Below, in pieces: positions 8,104 through 15,839 of a DNA stretch of 45,840 nucleotides. Origin of the DNA: a virus. How positions within the stretch are numbered: position 1 is the first letter of the stretch; each line of letters begins with the position of its first letter. The notes beneath the pieces are model-generated. The model was given only the letters and a program-made list of their open reading frames with translations, was not told the DNA's origin and did not search any database. The stretch covers positions 1 through 45,840 of IMG/VR virus record IMGVR_UViG_3300042541_002829. One strand, 5' to 3'. Made by a program: the position numbers and the translations under genes.

Positions 8104-10032
8104 CTACTTGATTGGACAGGCTCCTGTTGAGCAGTCATCTAGGGCCAGTGCATCCCCAAATGCTGCATCCTGCAATGGAACAAAGAAATCAATTTTTGAG
8201 AGCAGTTTCTCGTAGGCCTCTTTTGCCACTTCCTCGTAAGGAGGCAATGGAAAGTTGTGGTCTGCGTGGAGAAGGAATGAAACGGACTTTACACCCTTGT
8301 CATAATTCCTGGACAGCCAGTCTTTGATTGAGTCAAGCTCTTCCTTGCGGTAGTAGACAGTCACAGATACAGCGTTGTCAGCCCAAATTGTCTGCATTTT
8401 CTTAACCCACTCAAGTTGCTCAACTGCAGTCATGGCTGATGCGAGGACAGCACTTTCTGGAGACTTGCATGGGAATTCAACAACATATCGAGTGTGGTCT
8501 TCTCGGCCGTCGATACCAATGTCCCAAACGACCTTGTACCCACGCTTGCGACAGGCATCAACCAACGGGTCCGAGGAGCCAAAGCGAACACGCCTGATGT
8601 AGAAAGGGGCAAATGCTGGATGAATGCCCGGAGTCACTCCAGGAAGCAGTGAGAGCGTTCCAGATGGCTGGACAGTCGTCAGACGGACGGATTCAGGGAA
8701 ATCATGCTCAGATGAATAAGCAGCGTCTACGGACCGCAGGTAGCTATAGCCACCAGACAGCCAACTAATCTGCTCTTCTGAACACTGGAGAACTCCGGTA
8801 ATACTCTGTCCAAGTCGTGCGTTTTTCGTAACCATAGTTACGGTTTTTTCGTATGGATAGTTCATTCGCGTAATGTGCTTTTGGGTCATGTACAGAAGTT
8901 TGGACACAGAATGAAGCTGTTCTTCTGACTCAATGTTTGGCAGGAAGATTGTTGACAGGTTGCACGACTCTCCGTCGCCTAGTGCAATTTCTGCGCATGG
9001 ATTAAAGCCCTCAATCGTTGGGTCTGGGCGCTTTTCTCCCAAGCGACCGTACTGGCGTGCAAGCTTGCGATTAACAAGACCGTATGGCTCTCCAGTTCCG
9101 TCATAGCCCTTCCAAAGCTCAGGCATGATTTCATCGTAGGCATCTGCATAGATTGAGTTGTTTGAGTTTGCTCGCCATGCCGGAACATTCCCTGATGCCC
9201 AGTTCTTTGCACGAATAAAAAGCACATCGTCTGGGTCACCAATTGCAATTTGGGCTGAACGACGTGAGGAGCCAGAGACAACGATGCGACCAATGATGTT
9301 GCAAATATCAAGCACATCGATTGAACGGAGCTTCTTACCTTCACGATTCTGCATCACCTTTGAGATGTCTGCAATTCCGTCAATAAGTGCACCAGGGCCA
9401 GATGCAGTGCCTCCAAATGTCTTCAGCGGTGCGCCGTATTCACGAATAAGAATCGTGGAGTACGAAAAAGACTTTCCGGTGTCAAAATAAGACTTAAGGA
9501 CTGCATGGAGGAGTCGTTTCCAGCCTTGACGTGAATCCGGAACAATGATGTCCGCATCGTTGGAACGCTCATGAACGATTGACACTCCGGACTTTACCTT
9601 TGGCAAGTCGTGAATCTTTGAACGCTCAACGGAGAAGCCAACTCCGCCACCAAGCATCAAATACTCAAACAGAAGTTCAAAGTCTTCAATTTTTTCGATG
9701 TTTGTGAAGTAGCAATTATTCAATGATGAACCACTGAACTTCTTAACCAATGGGGTTCCGAGCTGCCAAAGGGCGCGTCCAGAAAAAGAACAACGAAGAT
9801 TGAACATGTGGTCAAACAGTTCTTCCGCTTCGTCTTTTGTGTAAGGAACGCCAATTTCAATAGCGCCGTCGATTACGCGAGTGATTGTCTCTAACCATGT
9901 CTCGTTTCGTCCGAGCTCTTCAATCCTGCGGCTATAGGTTCGGAGGTAAACAACCTCGCCAAGGCCACCAAAACCCCAAGGCGGTGTTTTGGTCTTGTAC
10001 GGAAAAAGAAATTCTTCGGAAAAAATTGACAT
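8104..10032 (-). CDS. Class II (adenosylcobalamin-dependent) ribonucleoside-triphosphate reductase
   Basis: 642 residues. Motifs of the monomeric B12-dependent reductase are present. RCSFSGRALWQLGT and SLNNCYF hold the first active-site cysteine, LGGGVGFSVE is the substrate-loop region, and SGSSRRSAQIAIGD follows. NPCAEIALGDGESCNLST carries the radical cysteine and glutamate. VQPSGTLSLLPGVTPGIHP is also present, and the C-terminal redox pair is CSTGAC (C-x4-C). The enzyme makes dNTPs for phage replication without oxygen dependence and needs host cobalamin and a reductant, plausibly the thioredoxin encoded at 23.3 kb. The start is supported by GAGGGG 7 bases upstream. It is shorter than the roughly 740-residue Lactobacillus enzyme, as is common in phages. 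Confidence 0.93.
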   Translation of the reverse strand: MSIFSEEFLFPYKTKTPPWGFGGLGEVVYLRTYSRRIEELGRNETWLETITRVIDGAIEIGVPYTKDEAEELFDHMFNLRCSFSGRALWQLGTPLVKKFSGSSLNNCYFTNIEKIEDFELLFEYLMLGGGVGFSVERSKIHDLPKVKSGVSIVHERSNDADIIVPDSRQGWKRLLHAVLKSYFDTGKSFSYSTILIREYGAPLKTFGGTASGPGALIDGIADISKVMQNREGKKLRSIDVLDICNIIGRIVVSGSSRRSAQIAIGDPDDVLFIRAKNWASGNVPAWRANSNNSIYADAYDEIMPELWKGYDGTGEPYGLVNRKLARQYGRLGEKRPDPTIEGFNPCAEIALGDGESCNLSTIFLPNIESEEQLHSVSKLLYMTQKHITRMNYPYEKTVTMVTKNARLGQSITGVLQCSEEQISWLSGGYSYLRSVDAAYSSEHDFPESVRLTTVQPSGTLSLLPGVTPGIHPAFAPFYIRRVRFGSSDPLVDACRKRGYKVVWDIGIDGREDHTRYVVEFPCKSPESAVLASAMTAVEQLEWVKKMQTIWADNAVSVTVYYRKEELDSIKDWLSRNYDKGVKSVSFLLHADHNFPLPPYEEVAKEAYEKLLSKIDFFVPLQDAAFGDALALDDCSTGACPIK

Positions 10033-10038
10033 TAGGTG

Positions 10039-10057
10039 CCCCTCTGGTTGTTAGGGG
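10039..10057 (-). promoter_or_regulatory. Hairpin covering the reductase ribosome-binding site
   Basis: In the mRNA, CCCCT, a 9-base loop and AGGGG form a 5-bp hairpin whose 3' arm contains the GAGGGG Shine-Dalgarno sequence of the reductase. It could limit translation. This is seen directly but short, so it may be fortuitous. Confidence 0.35.
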
Positions 10058-10099
10058 AACGATAATACACCCCTTTGCATGAAAACAACTGTCAATTTA

Positions 10100-10429
10100 T
10101 TAAATAATCCCAAGTTCTTTTGCACGTGCGACTGTGACATATGAACCCTTTTTCACAATAATCACTCGTGCTGTTGTGAACGGGGTTATCTGTCGGTTTT
10201 CGTAAATTGTTTCTTCAACTAATATTTTTTGAACATCTTTAAAAGATTCAAGCGTTTCTGTTGCGAATGCAATTTCGACTTTTCCATGACTTTCTGGCGA
10301 GCAATCTCCAGTTGGGTGACCACAAACAATACAGGGCGACCTATCTGCTCTGTGTATAGGTATTCCATCAGCTGTCTCGTCAGTTCTTGAAAAAATACTG
10401 AAGCTTGATGAATAAAAAGAATCGCTCAC
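10100..10429 (-). CDS. Hypothetical protein with CxxC...C cluster
   Basis: 109 residues from a GTG start. SPCIVCGHPTGDCSPESHGK in the first half could bind zinc. The C-terminal stretch (FTTARVIIVKKGSYVTVARAKELGII) resembles a short conserved tail of actinophage proteins of unknown function. It is upstream of the reductase on the same strand, separated by about 70 bases. Confidence 0.6.
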   Translation of the reverse strand: MSDSFYSSSFSIFSRTDETADGIPIHRADRSPCIVCGHPTGDCSPESHGKVEIAFATETLESFKDVQKILVEETIYENRQITPFTTARVIIVKKGSYVTVARAKELGII

Positions 10430-10680
10430 ACAAAGATGTTACCACCATTCAAAAGTAAGGCTTAAAAATCAAGAACGAGGGAAACGGCGGCCACACCCAA
10501 ATCAATGTCAGATAGATTAATCCGAGGTTTCCGGACCACCACAAATTAGGGGGGCTACCAAAAAATCGGAACTAGCCATACGGCATACCCATATAGAAAA
10601 AGGGAACTGTCCTTCGCAAAATTTTTTTCTAGGACCCTCTTTTTCAGATAAATCTATTTCAAATGAGATGATGCCTGCTA

Positions 10681-10686
10681 TATATT
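10681..10686 (+). promoter_or_regulatory. -10 box of a probable leaderless promoter
   Basis: TATATT ends 7 bases before the ATG at 10693, so transcription would start at or beside the start codon. The -35 is weak (TTTCAA region). Confidence 0.4.
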
Positions 10687-10692
10687 AGGGCT

Positions 10693-11127
10693 ATGACAAA
10701 TCAGTACTGGCTAGCGACATACCCGGACCTAATCGAGGGAATCGAGAATGATGGGATAACAGAGTTCAACGAAGACGATGGCAAATACTTCTTGACTATG
10801 TTTGAAAGCGACTATGACGCAGCCGTGATGGTTGCTGTTTTTGATGGCAAACGAATGGTTGGATTTCAAGAAGCGGACATCAACGGCCGTAAGTATCAGA
10901 TGCCGGCATATGTCACATTCACAGAAGCTATATGCGTTGAAGTAGATGTCAACAAGCTTGTAGAAGAAGGTATCGCAACTGTTACTGAAACAGAAATGTT
11001 TGACGTACCTGCATACATAATCACAACAGACTCCCCCCTAATAAAAGCAGAGAACATCATCAACAAGTCAATCGTCTCTATAAAAGATAAGCGCATTCCT
11101 GGTCTAAAGGAGAAGTTCATAAAATGA
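10693..11127 (+). CDS. Hypothetical acidic protein
   Basis: 144 residues, acidic and soluble, with no recognised family. The regular alternation of strands (YFLTMFESDYDAAVMVAVFD, CVEVDVNKLVEEGIATV) suggests a small alpha/beta fold. It probably starts without a leader (see the -10 box at 10681). Its stop overlaps the ATG of the following membrane peptide as ATGA. Confidence 0.65.
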   Translation: MTNQYWLATYPDLIEGIENDGITEFNEDDGKYFLTMFESDYDAAVMVAVFDGKRMVGFQEADINGRKYQMPAYVTFTEAICVEVDVNKLVEEGIATVTETEMFDVPAYIITTDSPLIKAENIINKSIVSIKDKRIPGLKEKFIK

Positions 11128-11252
11128 ACCGAAGTAAATTCATTGATGTAGCTCTATTGGCCGCAACCATTTTAGGAATTCTTATTGCCGGCATGAGGCT
11201 TACCAAGAACATCCAACTGCGTACACCTTCAGATAAATCTATGTGGGAATAG
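11124..11252 (+). CDS. Small single-span membrane protein (42 aa)
   Basis: ATG overlaps the previous stop as ATGA. The hydrophobic segment FIDVALLAATILGILIAGM is one membrane span, followed by a short polar tail with positive charges near the span. No family is recognised. It is one of several tiny membrane peptides in the window. Confidence 0.6.
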   Translation: MNRSKFIDVALLAATILGILIAGMRLTKNIQLRTPSDKSMWE

Positions 11253-11340
11253 CGGCTTCAAACACTGTCGTATAGCTACACACACACTTCCGGGCTGCGC
11301 AAAAAGTTCGAGCGCCCTTGACTATTTGAGACACTATTTT

Positions 11341-11465
11341 TCTATCTCGCACCTTGTTGCTTGCCTTGTCACCTAATCACTTGTCACCTTGTCACCTAAA
11401 CCCTCGCCTTGTGTCTCTCTTTGTCTCTCTAATCGCTTGTCACCTTGTCGCTTGACTTGTCTCTA
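11341..11465 (+). repeat. Low-complexity CTTGTCACC-type repeats
   Basis: Irregular copies of CTTGTCACCT and TTGTCTCTCT, strongly C/T-rich on the plus strand. No gene is seen from 11253 to 11601 apart from this and the promoter at 11529. Confidence 0.6.
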
Positions 11466-11528
11466 TATATAGGTATCTAGTGCCATAAATACCCCTTGTG
11501 ATATATCTAAAGTATTTTCTAATATAAC

Positions 11529-11558
11529 TTGACAATATCCCACAAGTACCCCTATACT
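11529..11558 (+). promoter_or_regulatory. Strong sigma-70-like promoter
   Basis: TTGACA (11529-11534), 18 bp, TATACT (11553-11558). It drives the 66-residue gene at 11602, which has a good AAGGAG site and a perfect terminator, so this is a compact monocistronic unit. Confidence 0.75.
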
Positions 11559-11601
11559 GATATTTGTAAGGCACAAGCCCTACCAAAACAAGGAGATAGA
11601 T

Positions 11602-11802
11602 ATGAATTACAAAATGGCAGAGACAAAAGTAAGAGTAAAAGGACTACCAACGGCGGTTTATGCCACTGGCAACCAAGTCCATATCTGGATAGCAAGCCCA
11701 ACTGGTGACAGTTCAGACAGTTTCCAATACTCAATTCCTTGCCTTAGCGAGACACAAGCCGAGCAAGTAGCGACAGAGTGGAATAACCTACTTAGCAAGT
11801 AG
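11602..11802 (+). CDS. Small hypothetical protein in a monocistronic unit
   Basis: 66 residues, soluble. YATGNQVHIWIASPTGDSSD is strand-rich and ETQAEQVATEWNNLL is a helix. The gene has a strong promoter, an AAGGAG site 8 bases before ATG, and a perfect terminator, so it is probably well expressed, possibly early. Function is unknown. Confidence 0.75.
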   Translation: MNYKMAETKVRVKGLPTAVYATGNQVHIWIASPTGDSSDSFQYSIPCLSETQAEQVATEWNNLLSK

Positions 11803-11813
11803 TCAAGCGTTAC

Positions 11814-11854
11814 AAATAGCCACCTAGCACCCCTCGCTAGGTGGCTATTTTTTT
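11814..11854 (+). terminator. Rho-independent terminator
   Basis: Perfect 15-bp stem (AAATAGCCACCTAGC with its complement) around a 7-base loop, ending in a run of T. It closes the unit at 11602. Confidence 0.9.
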
Positions 11855-11955
11855 GCCCTGTATGCCTTGCCTCGCCTAGCCCCTTACCTTGTTGCCTTGC
11901 CTTGCCCCTTGCCTTGCCTTGTGCCTTGCCCCTTGCCTTGCCTTGTGCCTTGACT
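11853..11955 (+). repeat. CCTTG-type low-complexity repeats
   Basis: About 100 bases built from CCTTG, CCTTGC and CCCCTTG in irregular tandem order. No gene is visible between 11803 and 12106 apart from the terminator, these repeats and the promoter. Confidence 0.7.
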
Positions 11956-11992
11956 ATCGCTATGGGCTACCTATCCGCCACCCATACCCGAT

Positions 11993-12040
11993 AGAGACAG
12001 ACAGACAGACAGACAGAGAGACAGAGAGACAGAGAGAGAC
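11993..12040 (+). repeat. GACA / GAGA microsatellite
   Basis: Pure-purine plus C simple repeat: five tandem GACA units running into GAGAGACA units, ending 6 bases before a -35 box. Length variation here could tune the promoter spacing to upstream factors. Confidence 0.75.
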
Positions 12041-12045
12041 AATGC

Positions 12046-12074
12046 TTGACATAGTTCCACCTATGCCCTAAGGT
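12046..12074 (+). promoter_or_regulatory. Sigma-70-like promoter for the LysM-like gene
   Basis: TTGACA (12046-12051), 17 bp, TAAGGT (12069-12074), then a 32-base leader with AAGGAG before ATG 12107. Confidence 0.65.
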
Positions 12075-12106
12075 GTAATCACAAGCAACTAACAAGGAGA
12101 TACACA

Positions 12107-12349
12107 ATGAAAAGAATAATGGCAGTATTCATAGCAGTAGGATTAGGACTAGGTATCTACTCTTTCACTAGAGAGAGTGGATACACTTGCCCTAGTAGTC
12201 CAGTATTGGTATCGCAAGGCGATACGATTACGGGCTTAGTACACGCCCTATGCGAAGGCAATACACGCCGAGCCATAGACGATACCTATGAGATATATGG
12301 CAGTCTCATTATGCCTAGCCAGCAGATATACCTACCAAGTAGCAAGTAG
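12107..12349 (+). CDS. Exported LysM-like protein
   Basis: 80 residues. Residues 1-20 are a hydrophobic signal or anchor (MAVFIAVGLGLGIYSF). The remainder (VSQGDTITGLVHALCEGN, then IYGSLIMPSQQIYLP) follows the LysM pattern of GDT at the start and a GQxIYLP-like end. LysM binds N-acetylglucosamine polymers, so peptidoglycan attachment outside the membrane is likely. Two cysteines could form a disulfide. It has its own promoter. Confidence 0.7.
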   Translation: MKRIMAVFIAVGLGLGIYSFTRESGYTCPSSPVLVSQGDTITGLVHALCEGNTRRAIDDTYEIYGSLIMPSQQIYLPSSK

Positions 12350-12357
12350 CAGTAGAT

Positions 12358-12477
12358 GGAGAGAGTGTCATAATCGGCACTCTCTCCAACTGCTAAACCT
12401 TGACGGCAGGCGTACCACCCCGAACGCCTGCCGTCGCTTGGTTGTCACTAATAAAGCGCCACACGAAGCATTAGTGA
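12358..12477 (+). ncRNA. Cluster of three strong hairpins (candidate structured RNA or 3' UTR)
   Basis: Three successive inverted repeats: a 10-bp stem (12358-12367 with 12378-12387), an 11-bp stem (12402-12412 with 12425-12435) and an 8-bp stem (12445-12452 with 12470-12477). None is followed by a T run, so they are not ordinary terminators. They lie just after the LysM-like gene and may stabilise its mRNA or form a separate RNA. Confidence 0.45.
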
Positions 12478-12555
12478 GGAGAAAGGAAATAGAAAACCTC
12501 ACCAACGAGATTAGATTAGCAAAAGATTATCCCACCTAGCGAAAGTGGCTACGGG

Positions 12556-13197
12556 CTAAACAAATGACCTAGTCGAGAAGCCTTTAGCAAGTAAGCCAAA
12601 TACAAGCGCACCGTAGAAGTCGTCTGACGCTATCCACATGACCTCGTCATCTGGTTGCTCAACTGGAAGCCTTAGTGCTGTGTGGAATAGGAGTGGATAC
12701 ATACTCTCCTCGTTGCGCACCATCATTCTGCCTGGTACGAACACTTCCTCGTGCCACACCATCTTTCTTGGCACATCATAGGAGTATCCCTTGCTGACAA
12801 ATGAGACTTCGTCATTTTGCACATGGGTGACTGTTATGCACTCGTTTACTGCCCTATTGCCTATAGCGAACTCTTTGGCAAGGCTCTTTCCGTCTGTGTC
12901 TGCTGGACTAGAACTGACATAGCCCTCAGCGACCATTGAGATAGCATCTACGCCCCAGCCCTGTCGAAGTATGGCAACTGCGTCGGAGATGGCTGTAAAG
13001 CGCTCGTATGCCGTCTTACGCTGTACTGCGTCGGTCATCTGAGACACGACACAGAGAGATGACCCTCGCCAGCCGTATAGGACCTGATTTATGTCCTCGC
13101 CTATCCCGCTCTCTGCGACCATCTCGTTTTTGGCCTCTACAGCGGTAGCCAGAACCATAGCCAGTTTGAGCATTCTGCTGTCGTAGTCGTTCTCCAC
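12556..13197 (-). CDS. Hypothetical protein
   Basis: 213 residues from a GTG start with no clear ribosome site; internal ATGs are possible. It contains a mixed alpha/beta region (AVEAKNEMVAESGIGED, DAVAILRQGWGVDAISMVAEG). No family is recognised. It reads toward the hairpin cluster on the opposite strand. Confidence 0.6.
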   Translation of the reverse strand: MENDYDSRMLKLAMVLATAVEAKNEMVAESGIGEDINQVLYGWRGSSLCVVSQMTDAVQRKTAYERFTAISDAVAILRQGWGVDAISMVAEGYVSSSPADTDGKSLAKEFAIGNRAVNECITVTHVQNDEVSFVSKGYSYDVPRKMVWHEEVFVPGRMMVRNEESMYPLLFHTALRLPVEQPDDEVMWIASDDFYGALVFGLLAKGFSTRSFV

Positions 13198-13276
13198 GAC
13201 CCAATGCTAGAGCTTAAAATCCGGCACGGGTAGCACTTACACCACAGAGCGATATCACCTGACTAGTATTTGCCCT

Positions 13277-13513
13277 ATGACACAGAAAAAGAAAGCACCA
13301 AACAAGAAGAAGCCAGCAGCTGCAAAAAAGGCTGCTCCGAAGAAGGCTGCACCAAAAAAGAAGCCAGTTCAGGAGAAGCTTGCAAGTATCCCTCAGCCAA
13401 CACAACAAGACGTTAAAGAATTTCAAGTTGTGATTGAAGAGCTCAAGGATGTTCGTGAAGCAATTGCCAAGACTTCGTTCTTTGGCCGACTCACCAAGTG
13501 GTTTAGAAGCTAA
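13277..13513 (+). CDS. Lys/Ala/Pro-rich nucleic-acid-binding-like protein
   Basis: 78 residues. The first 35 are a histone-H1-like tail of KKPAAAKKAAPKK type, typical of DNA-compacting tails in actinobacteria. Residues 40-78 form an amphipathic helix (DVKEFQVVIEELKDVREAIA) and a basic end. A TAGTAT box 7 bases before the ATG suggests a leaderless message. Non-specific DNA binding is likely. Confidence 0.65.
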   Translation: MTQKKKAPNKKKPAAAKKAAPKKAAPKKKPVQEKLASIPQPTQQDVKEFQVVIEELKDVREAIAKTSFFGRLTKWFRS

Positions 13514-13833
13514 TTAGCGTTAGCCATTTCGTGCGCACCTAGAAACGGTGCAACACGCAAACCAAAAGATGAGAGACGCCACTTAGTTAGTCCGACTTTG
13601 TCTATTTGTTCAAACACCCCACGGGATGTCAGCTCAGATAGCAAGGTCGCTAACTCGTTGCCATCCTCAAACATCACAGAGTTGTGCGCCAGAACATCAT
13701 CAAGAGTAAATGAACTAGCTCGACGTTGCTTGACAAGCAAACCGTAGTACACGCACATACGCATTTTCTTGTTTTCGTATATTGCTTCGGCAGCATTCAT
13801 CTCGTTAATCCAGCGCGTCATATTCCCATTCAT
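13510..13833 (-). CDS. Winged-helix-like hypothetical protein
   Basis: 107 residues. LDDVLAHNSVMFEDGNELAT, then LLSELTSRGVFEQIDKVG and LTKWRLSSFGLRVAPFL, matches helix-turn-helix plus wing of small winged-helix proteins. It overlaps the upstream gene, which has the same design, by 29 bp; an ATG at 13821 is an alternative start. It is probably a paired regulator with its neighbour; the function is inferred from fold only. Confidence 0.55.
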   Translation of the reverse strand: MNGNMTRWINEMNAAEAIYENKKMRMCVYYGLLVKQRRASSFTLDDVLAHNSVMFEDGNELATLLSELTSRGVFEQIDKVGLTKWRLSSFGLRVAPFLGAHEMANAN

Positions 13834-14182
13834 TCTGTTTGGCTTTGTTGCGAGACTTTAGCTCGTTTGACCGCATGTTTGAAGCTTTTGCATCAATATG
13901 TTTCTTGCGATGTGTCTCTCCAAGAGCAATCAATGCATACTTACCCCATTCGGTGATTTTGTATAAAGACACACCATTAAGAATGCGACTTTCAATAAAG
14001 TCATTCCTCTCTAATGTTTCCATAGTTCGGTCAATGTCCTTCATCCACTCACGACGGTTCAATTGAAAATTAAAATACTGCTCACGGGTGAACCATCCAT
14101 CTTTCATCTTCGCATAGCAAAGAATCACATATGGCTTACCGCCATGCTTCATGTAGTTATTTGGGTTTTTGTTTTTGTTCAT
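13805..14182 (-). CDS. Winged-helix-like protein
   Basis: 125 residues. MKDIDRTMETLERNDFIESR followed by GVSLYKITEWGKYALIALGE looks like recognition helix plus beta wing. The C-terminus is a basic tail (RKKHIDAKASNMRSNELKSR). It lies directly downstream of a tRNA-like sequence. DNA binding is likely but the target is unknown. Confidence 0.55.
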   Translation of the reverse strand: MNKNKNPNNYMKHGGKPYVILCYAKMKDGWFTREQYFNFQLNRREWMKDIDRTMETLERNDFIESRILNGVSLYKITEWGKYALIALGETHRKKHIDAKASNMRSNELKSRNKAKQNEWEYDALD

Positions 14183-14184
14183 AG

Positions 14185-14261
14185 TGCCCTCGGTTGGATT
14201 TGAACCAACGTGTCACCAACTACGGTTTCTACACCTTATAAGAGTGGGCCGATACGAGGGC
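14185..14261 (-). tRNA. Unusual tRNA-like sequence (possible Ile UAU, atypical D arm)
   Basis: The ends pair as GCCCTCG/CGAGGGC (7 bp). A canonical T arm GTTGG-TTCAAAT-CCAAC abuts the 3' acceptor strand, and the span of 76-77 bases fits a tRNA. The best anticodon arm is CACT-CTTATAA-GGTG (anticodon UAU), but then almost no D arm remains and the variable region is 20-odd bases long. It could be a degenerate tRNA, a tRNA mimic or an unusually folded tRNA. Confidence 0.5.
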
Positions 14262-14317
14262 TGAATGGACAACCACCTGTACATCGTTCCCACTAATGCC
14301 AGGTGACTACCCAATCG

Positions 14318-14551
14318 TTACTTACTTATCTTGTTCTTTGAAGTCTTTAACGACTCAAGCTCAACTGAGAACAGACCTGCAAACTCATCAGAGTAGCGAT
14401 GTTGCAAAACAAGTGCGGCCCTACGGCGTGCCTCCTGTCGCAGTCGATTCTGTTCCTTTTGCAATTCAATTCGTCGTTGCTTTTCATCTGCAGGCAATGG
14501 CTTCCGGCCACGCTTGGTATTGCCTTGAACGAGCTTCTTGTATTCGCTCAT
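14318..14551 (-). CDS. Small basic hypothetical protein
   Basis: 77 residues. NTKRGRKPLPADEKQRRIEL begins with an AT-hook-like RGRKP and continues in an Arg/Gln-rich helix (EQNRLRQEARRRAALVLQ). Nucleic-acid binding is likely. It has a GGGA site and a matching promoter at 14587-14615, divergent from the operon at 14701. Confidence 0.6.
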   Translation of the reverse strand: MSEYKKLVQGNTKRGRKPLPADEKQRRIELQKEQNRLRQEARRRAALVLQHRYSDEFAGLFSVELESLKTSKNKISK

Positions 14552-14586
14552 CTTGTCCCTTTCGTTTCGGCATTAATTACTGAATC

Positions 14587-14615
14587 AATATAAATGCTCA
14601 CGGGCAATAAATCAA
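14587..14615 (-). promoter_or_regulatory. Divergent promoter, minus side
   Basis: TTGATT (14610-14615), 17 bp, TATATT (14587-14592) reading toward the gene at 14551. Confidence 0.55.
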
Positions 14616-14629
14616 CCCCAAAAATAATG

Positions 14630-14658
14630 TTGACAAAATAAAATCCCCCCTGTATAGT
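14630..14658 (+). promoter_or_regulatory. Divergent promoter, plus side (strong)
   Basis: TTGACA (14630-14635), 17 bp, TATAGT (14653-14658), followed by a 40-base leader with AAGGAAG before ATG 14701. It drives the six-gene operon to 16846. Confidence 0.8.
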
Positions 14659-14700
14659 TCAGTCAACCCAATTAAATACACCTACATAAAAAGGAAGCTT

Positions 14701-14952
14701 ATGGCATCAAGGAATCACGGCAATAAGGTAGTCAAAGAGCTGTTCAGGCAGCTCTCAGCTCTTGGATTCATTATTGAACACAAGGGAAGCACTGGATATA
14801 AAATCACACCACCACCAAGCATCCATGGTCCTGTCTATTACACCCATGGCACGCCACAGGCTGTAAAGCCAATCCTCAACCAGTTCCGCAAAATCTATGG
14901 AGTTTCACTCCATGACCCAGCGAAGCCACCAAAGAGCAAGGCTAAGCAATGA
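14701..14952 (+). CDS. HicA-like small protein
   Basis: 83 residues. NKVVKELFRQLSALGFIIEHKGST.. GYKITPP, then YYTHGTP and VKPILNQFRKIYGVSL, recalls the HicA mRNA-interferase fold: a helix, then a GF...GSHY-type strand, then an H near TP. The usual catalytic His of the GSHxxY motif is not clear (GSTGYK here), and no HicB partner follows, so toxin activity is doubtful. It is the first gene of the operon and overlaps the next as ATGA. Confidence 0.55.
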   Translation: MASRNHGNKVVKELFRQLSALGFIIEHKGSTGYKITPPPSIHGPVYYTHGTPQAVKPILNQFRKIYGVSLHDPAKPPKSKAKQ

Positions 14953-15413
14953 GTAATGCTGACATCCCATCAAAGAAGTTCAACTTCTCAAACGATTTAG
15001 CCTACGGGCATATGGGTGAGTCTGTAATTAAAGACTTCCTCGAATCACTTGAGCAAGGAGACTTTGAAGTAAAGACCGACAGGTTTAGGAATGGGAACAT
15101 GGCTGTTGAGCTATACCAGAATCCACGACGACAGCTTGACCAAGACCAAAATCAAGTTTGGGTTGCAAGCGGACTAAACATCACCACTGCCAAATGGTGG
15201 GTGTATCAGTTCACTCTTGGTGAATCGTTCATTATCGTCTCGGTTAAACGTCTTCGCAATTTCATAAACATGAATTCTGGGGACTTCAACGAGAACACAT
15301 TTACGCCATTCGCACCAAAGAGTGACAATCCGGCTATGGGCTTTGTATTGAAGCCGCATCATATCAATGACATGATGATTAACCCTAAGTACGACGAAAT
15401 GCCCGGAGGCTGA
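14949..15413 (+). CDS. Putative PD-(D/E)XK-type nuclease
   Basis: 154 residues. HMGESVIKDFLES with FEVKTDRFRNGNMAVELYQN gives the helix-E ... E-x-K pattern of restriction-endonuclease-fold or resolvase-like phage nucleases. WWVYQFTLGESFIIVSVKRL fits the later core strands. Processing of recombination or branched DNA is the likely role; the call rests on motif spacing only. Confidence 0.5.
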   Translation: MSNADIPSKKFNFSNDLAYGHMGESVIKDFLESLEQGDFEVKTDRFRNGNMAVELYQNPRRQLDQDQNQVWVASGLNITTAKWWVYQFTLGESFIIVSVKRLRNFINMNSGDFNENTFTPFAPKSDNPAMGFVLKPHHINDMMINPKYDEMPGG

Positions 15414-15414
15414 T

Positions 15415-15837
15415 ATGTCGGTAACAAACACAGACCAACATGACAATCATGTATGCGACGAATGCCACCGGCCAATCCTCCTGTTTATGCCAGAACGCTA
15501 CAAAGAGGACGGGTACAAACAAATCATTGGTGGCATGTGCTTTGACGCAAGTGGCGACTATGCAGAGTTCAATGACACATCTCAGTACTGGTTAACCAAC
15601 ACATGGGTTAACGGTTACATCTGCTTGTGCCATGACTGCACTGCTCGTTTATGGTCAGTGCTACCTAGGGCTATGAGCAGGTTTGGAAAGCCGCTCCACT
15701 TTGCAATTGACCCTGATAGCGAATTGCCTTGTTGCAGGTGGGGGTGGACCTGGCGTATGGTTGACGGGGTTAGGAAGCTATTCCGCTCAGGACCAGACGG
15801 TCTTGAGTGGGAACAAGTAGAAGATGCAGGGAGTTAG
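15415..15837 (+). CDS. Hypothetical zinc-binding-like protein
   Basis: 140 residues. The clusters HVCDECHRP and CLCHDC provide paired C-x2-C ligands for one zinc ion; ELPCCRWGWTW follows. Tryptophan-rich, no family recognised. It starts one base after the previous stop and is part of the 14701-16846 operon. Confidence 0.6.
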   Translation: MSVTNTDQHDNHVCDECHRPILLFMPERYKEDGYKQIIGGMCFDASGDYAEFNDTSQYWLTNTWVNGYICLCHDCTARLWSVLPRAMSRFGKPLHFAIDPDSELPCCRWGWTWRMVDGVRKLFRSGPDGLEWEQVEDAGS

Positions 15838-15839
15838 AA

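Noticed and set aside
12288-12539. 83-codon ORF
   Set aside because: Its coding stretch is the three-hairpin cluster, with no ribosome site and overlap with the LysM-like gene.
14701-14952. Complete HicA-HicB toxin-antitoxin pair
   Set aside because: The catalytic histidine motif is not clear and the next gene is nuclease-like, not HicB-like.
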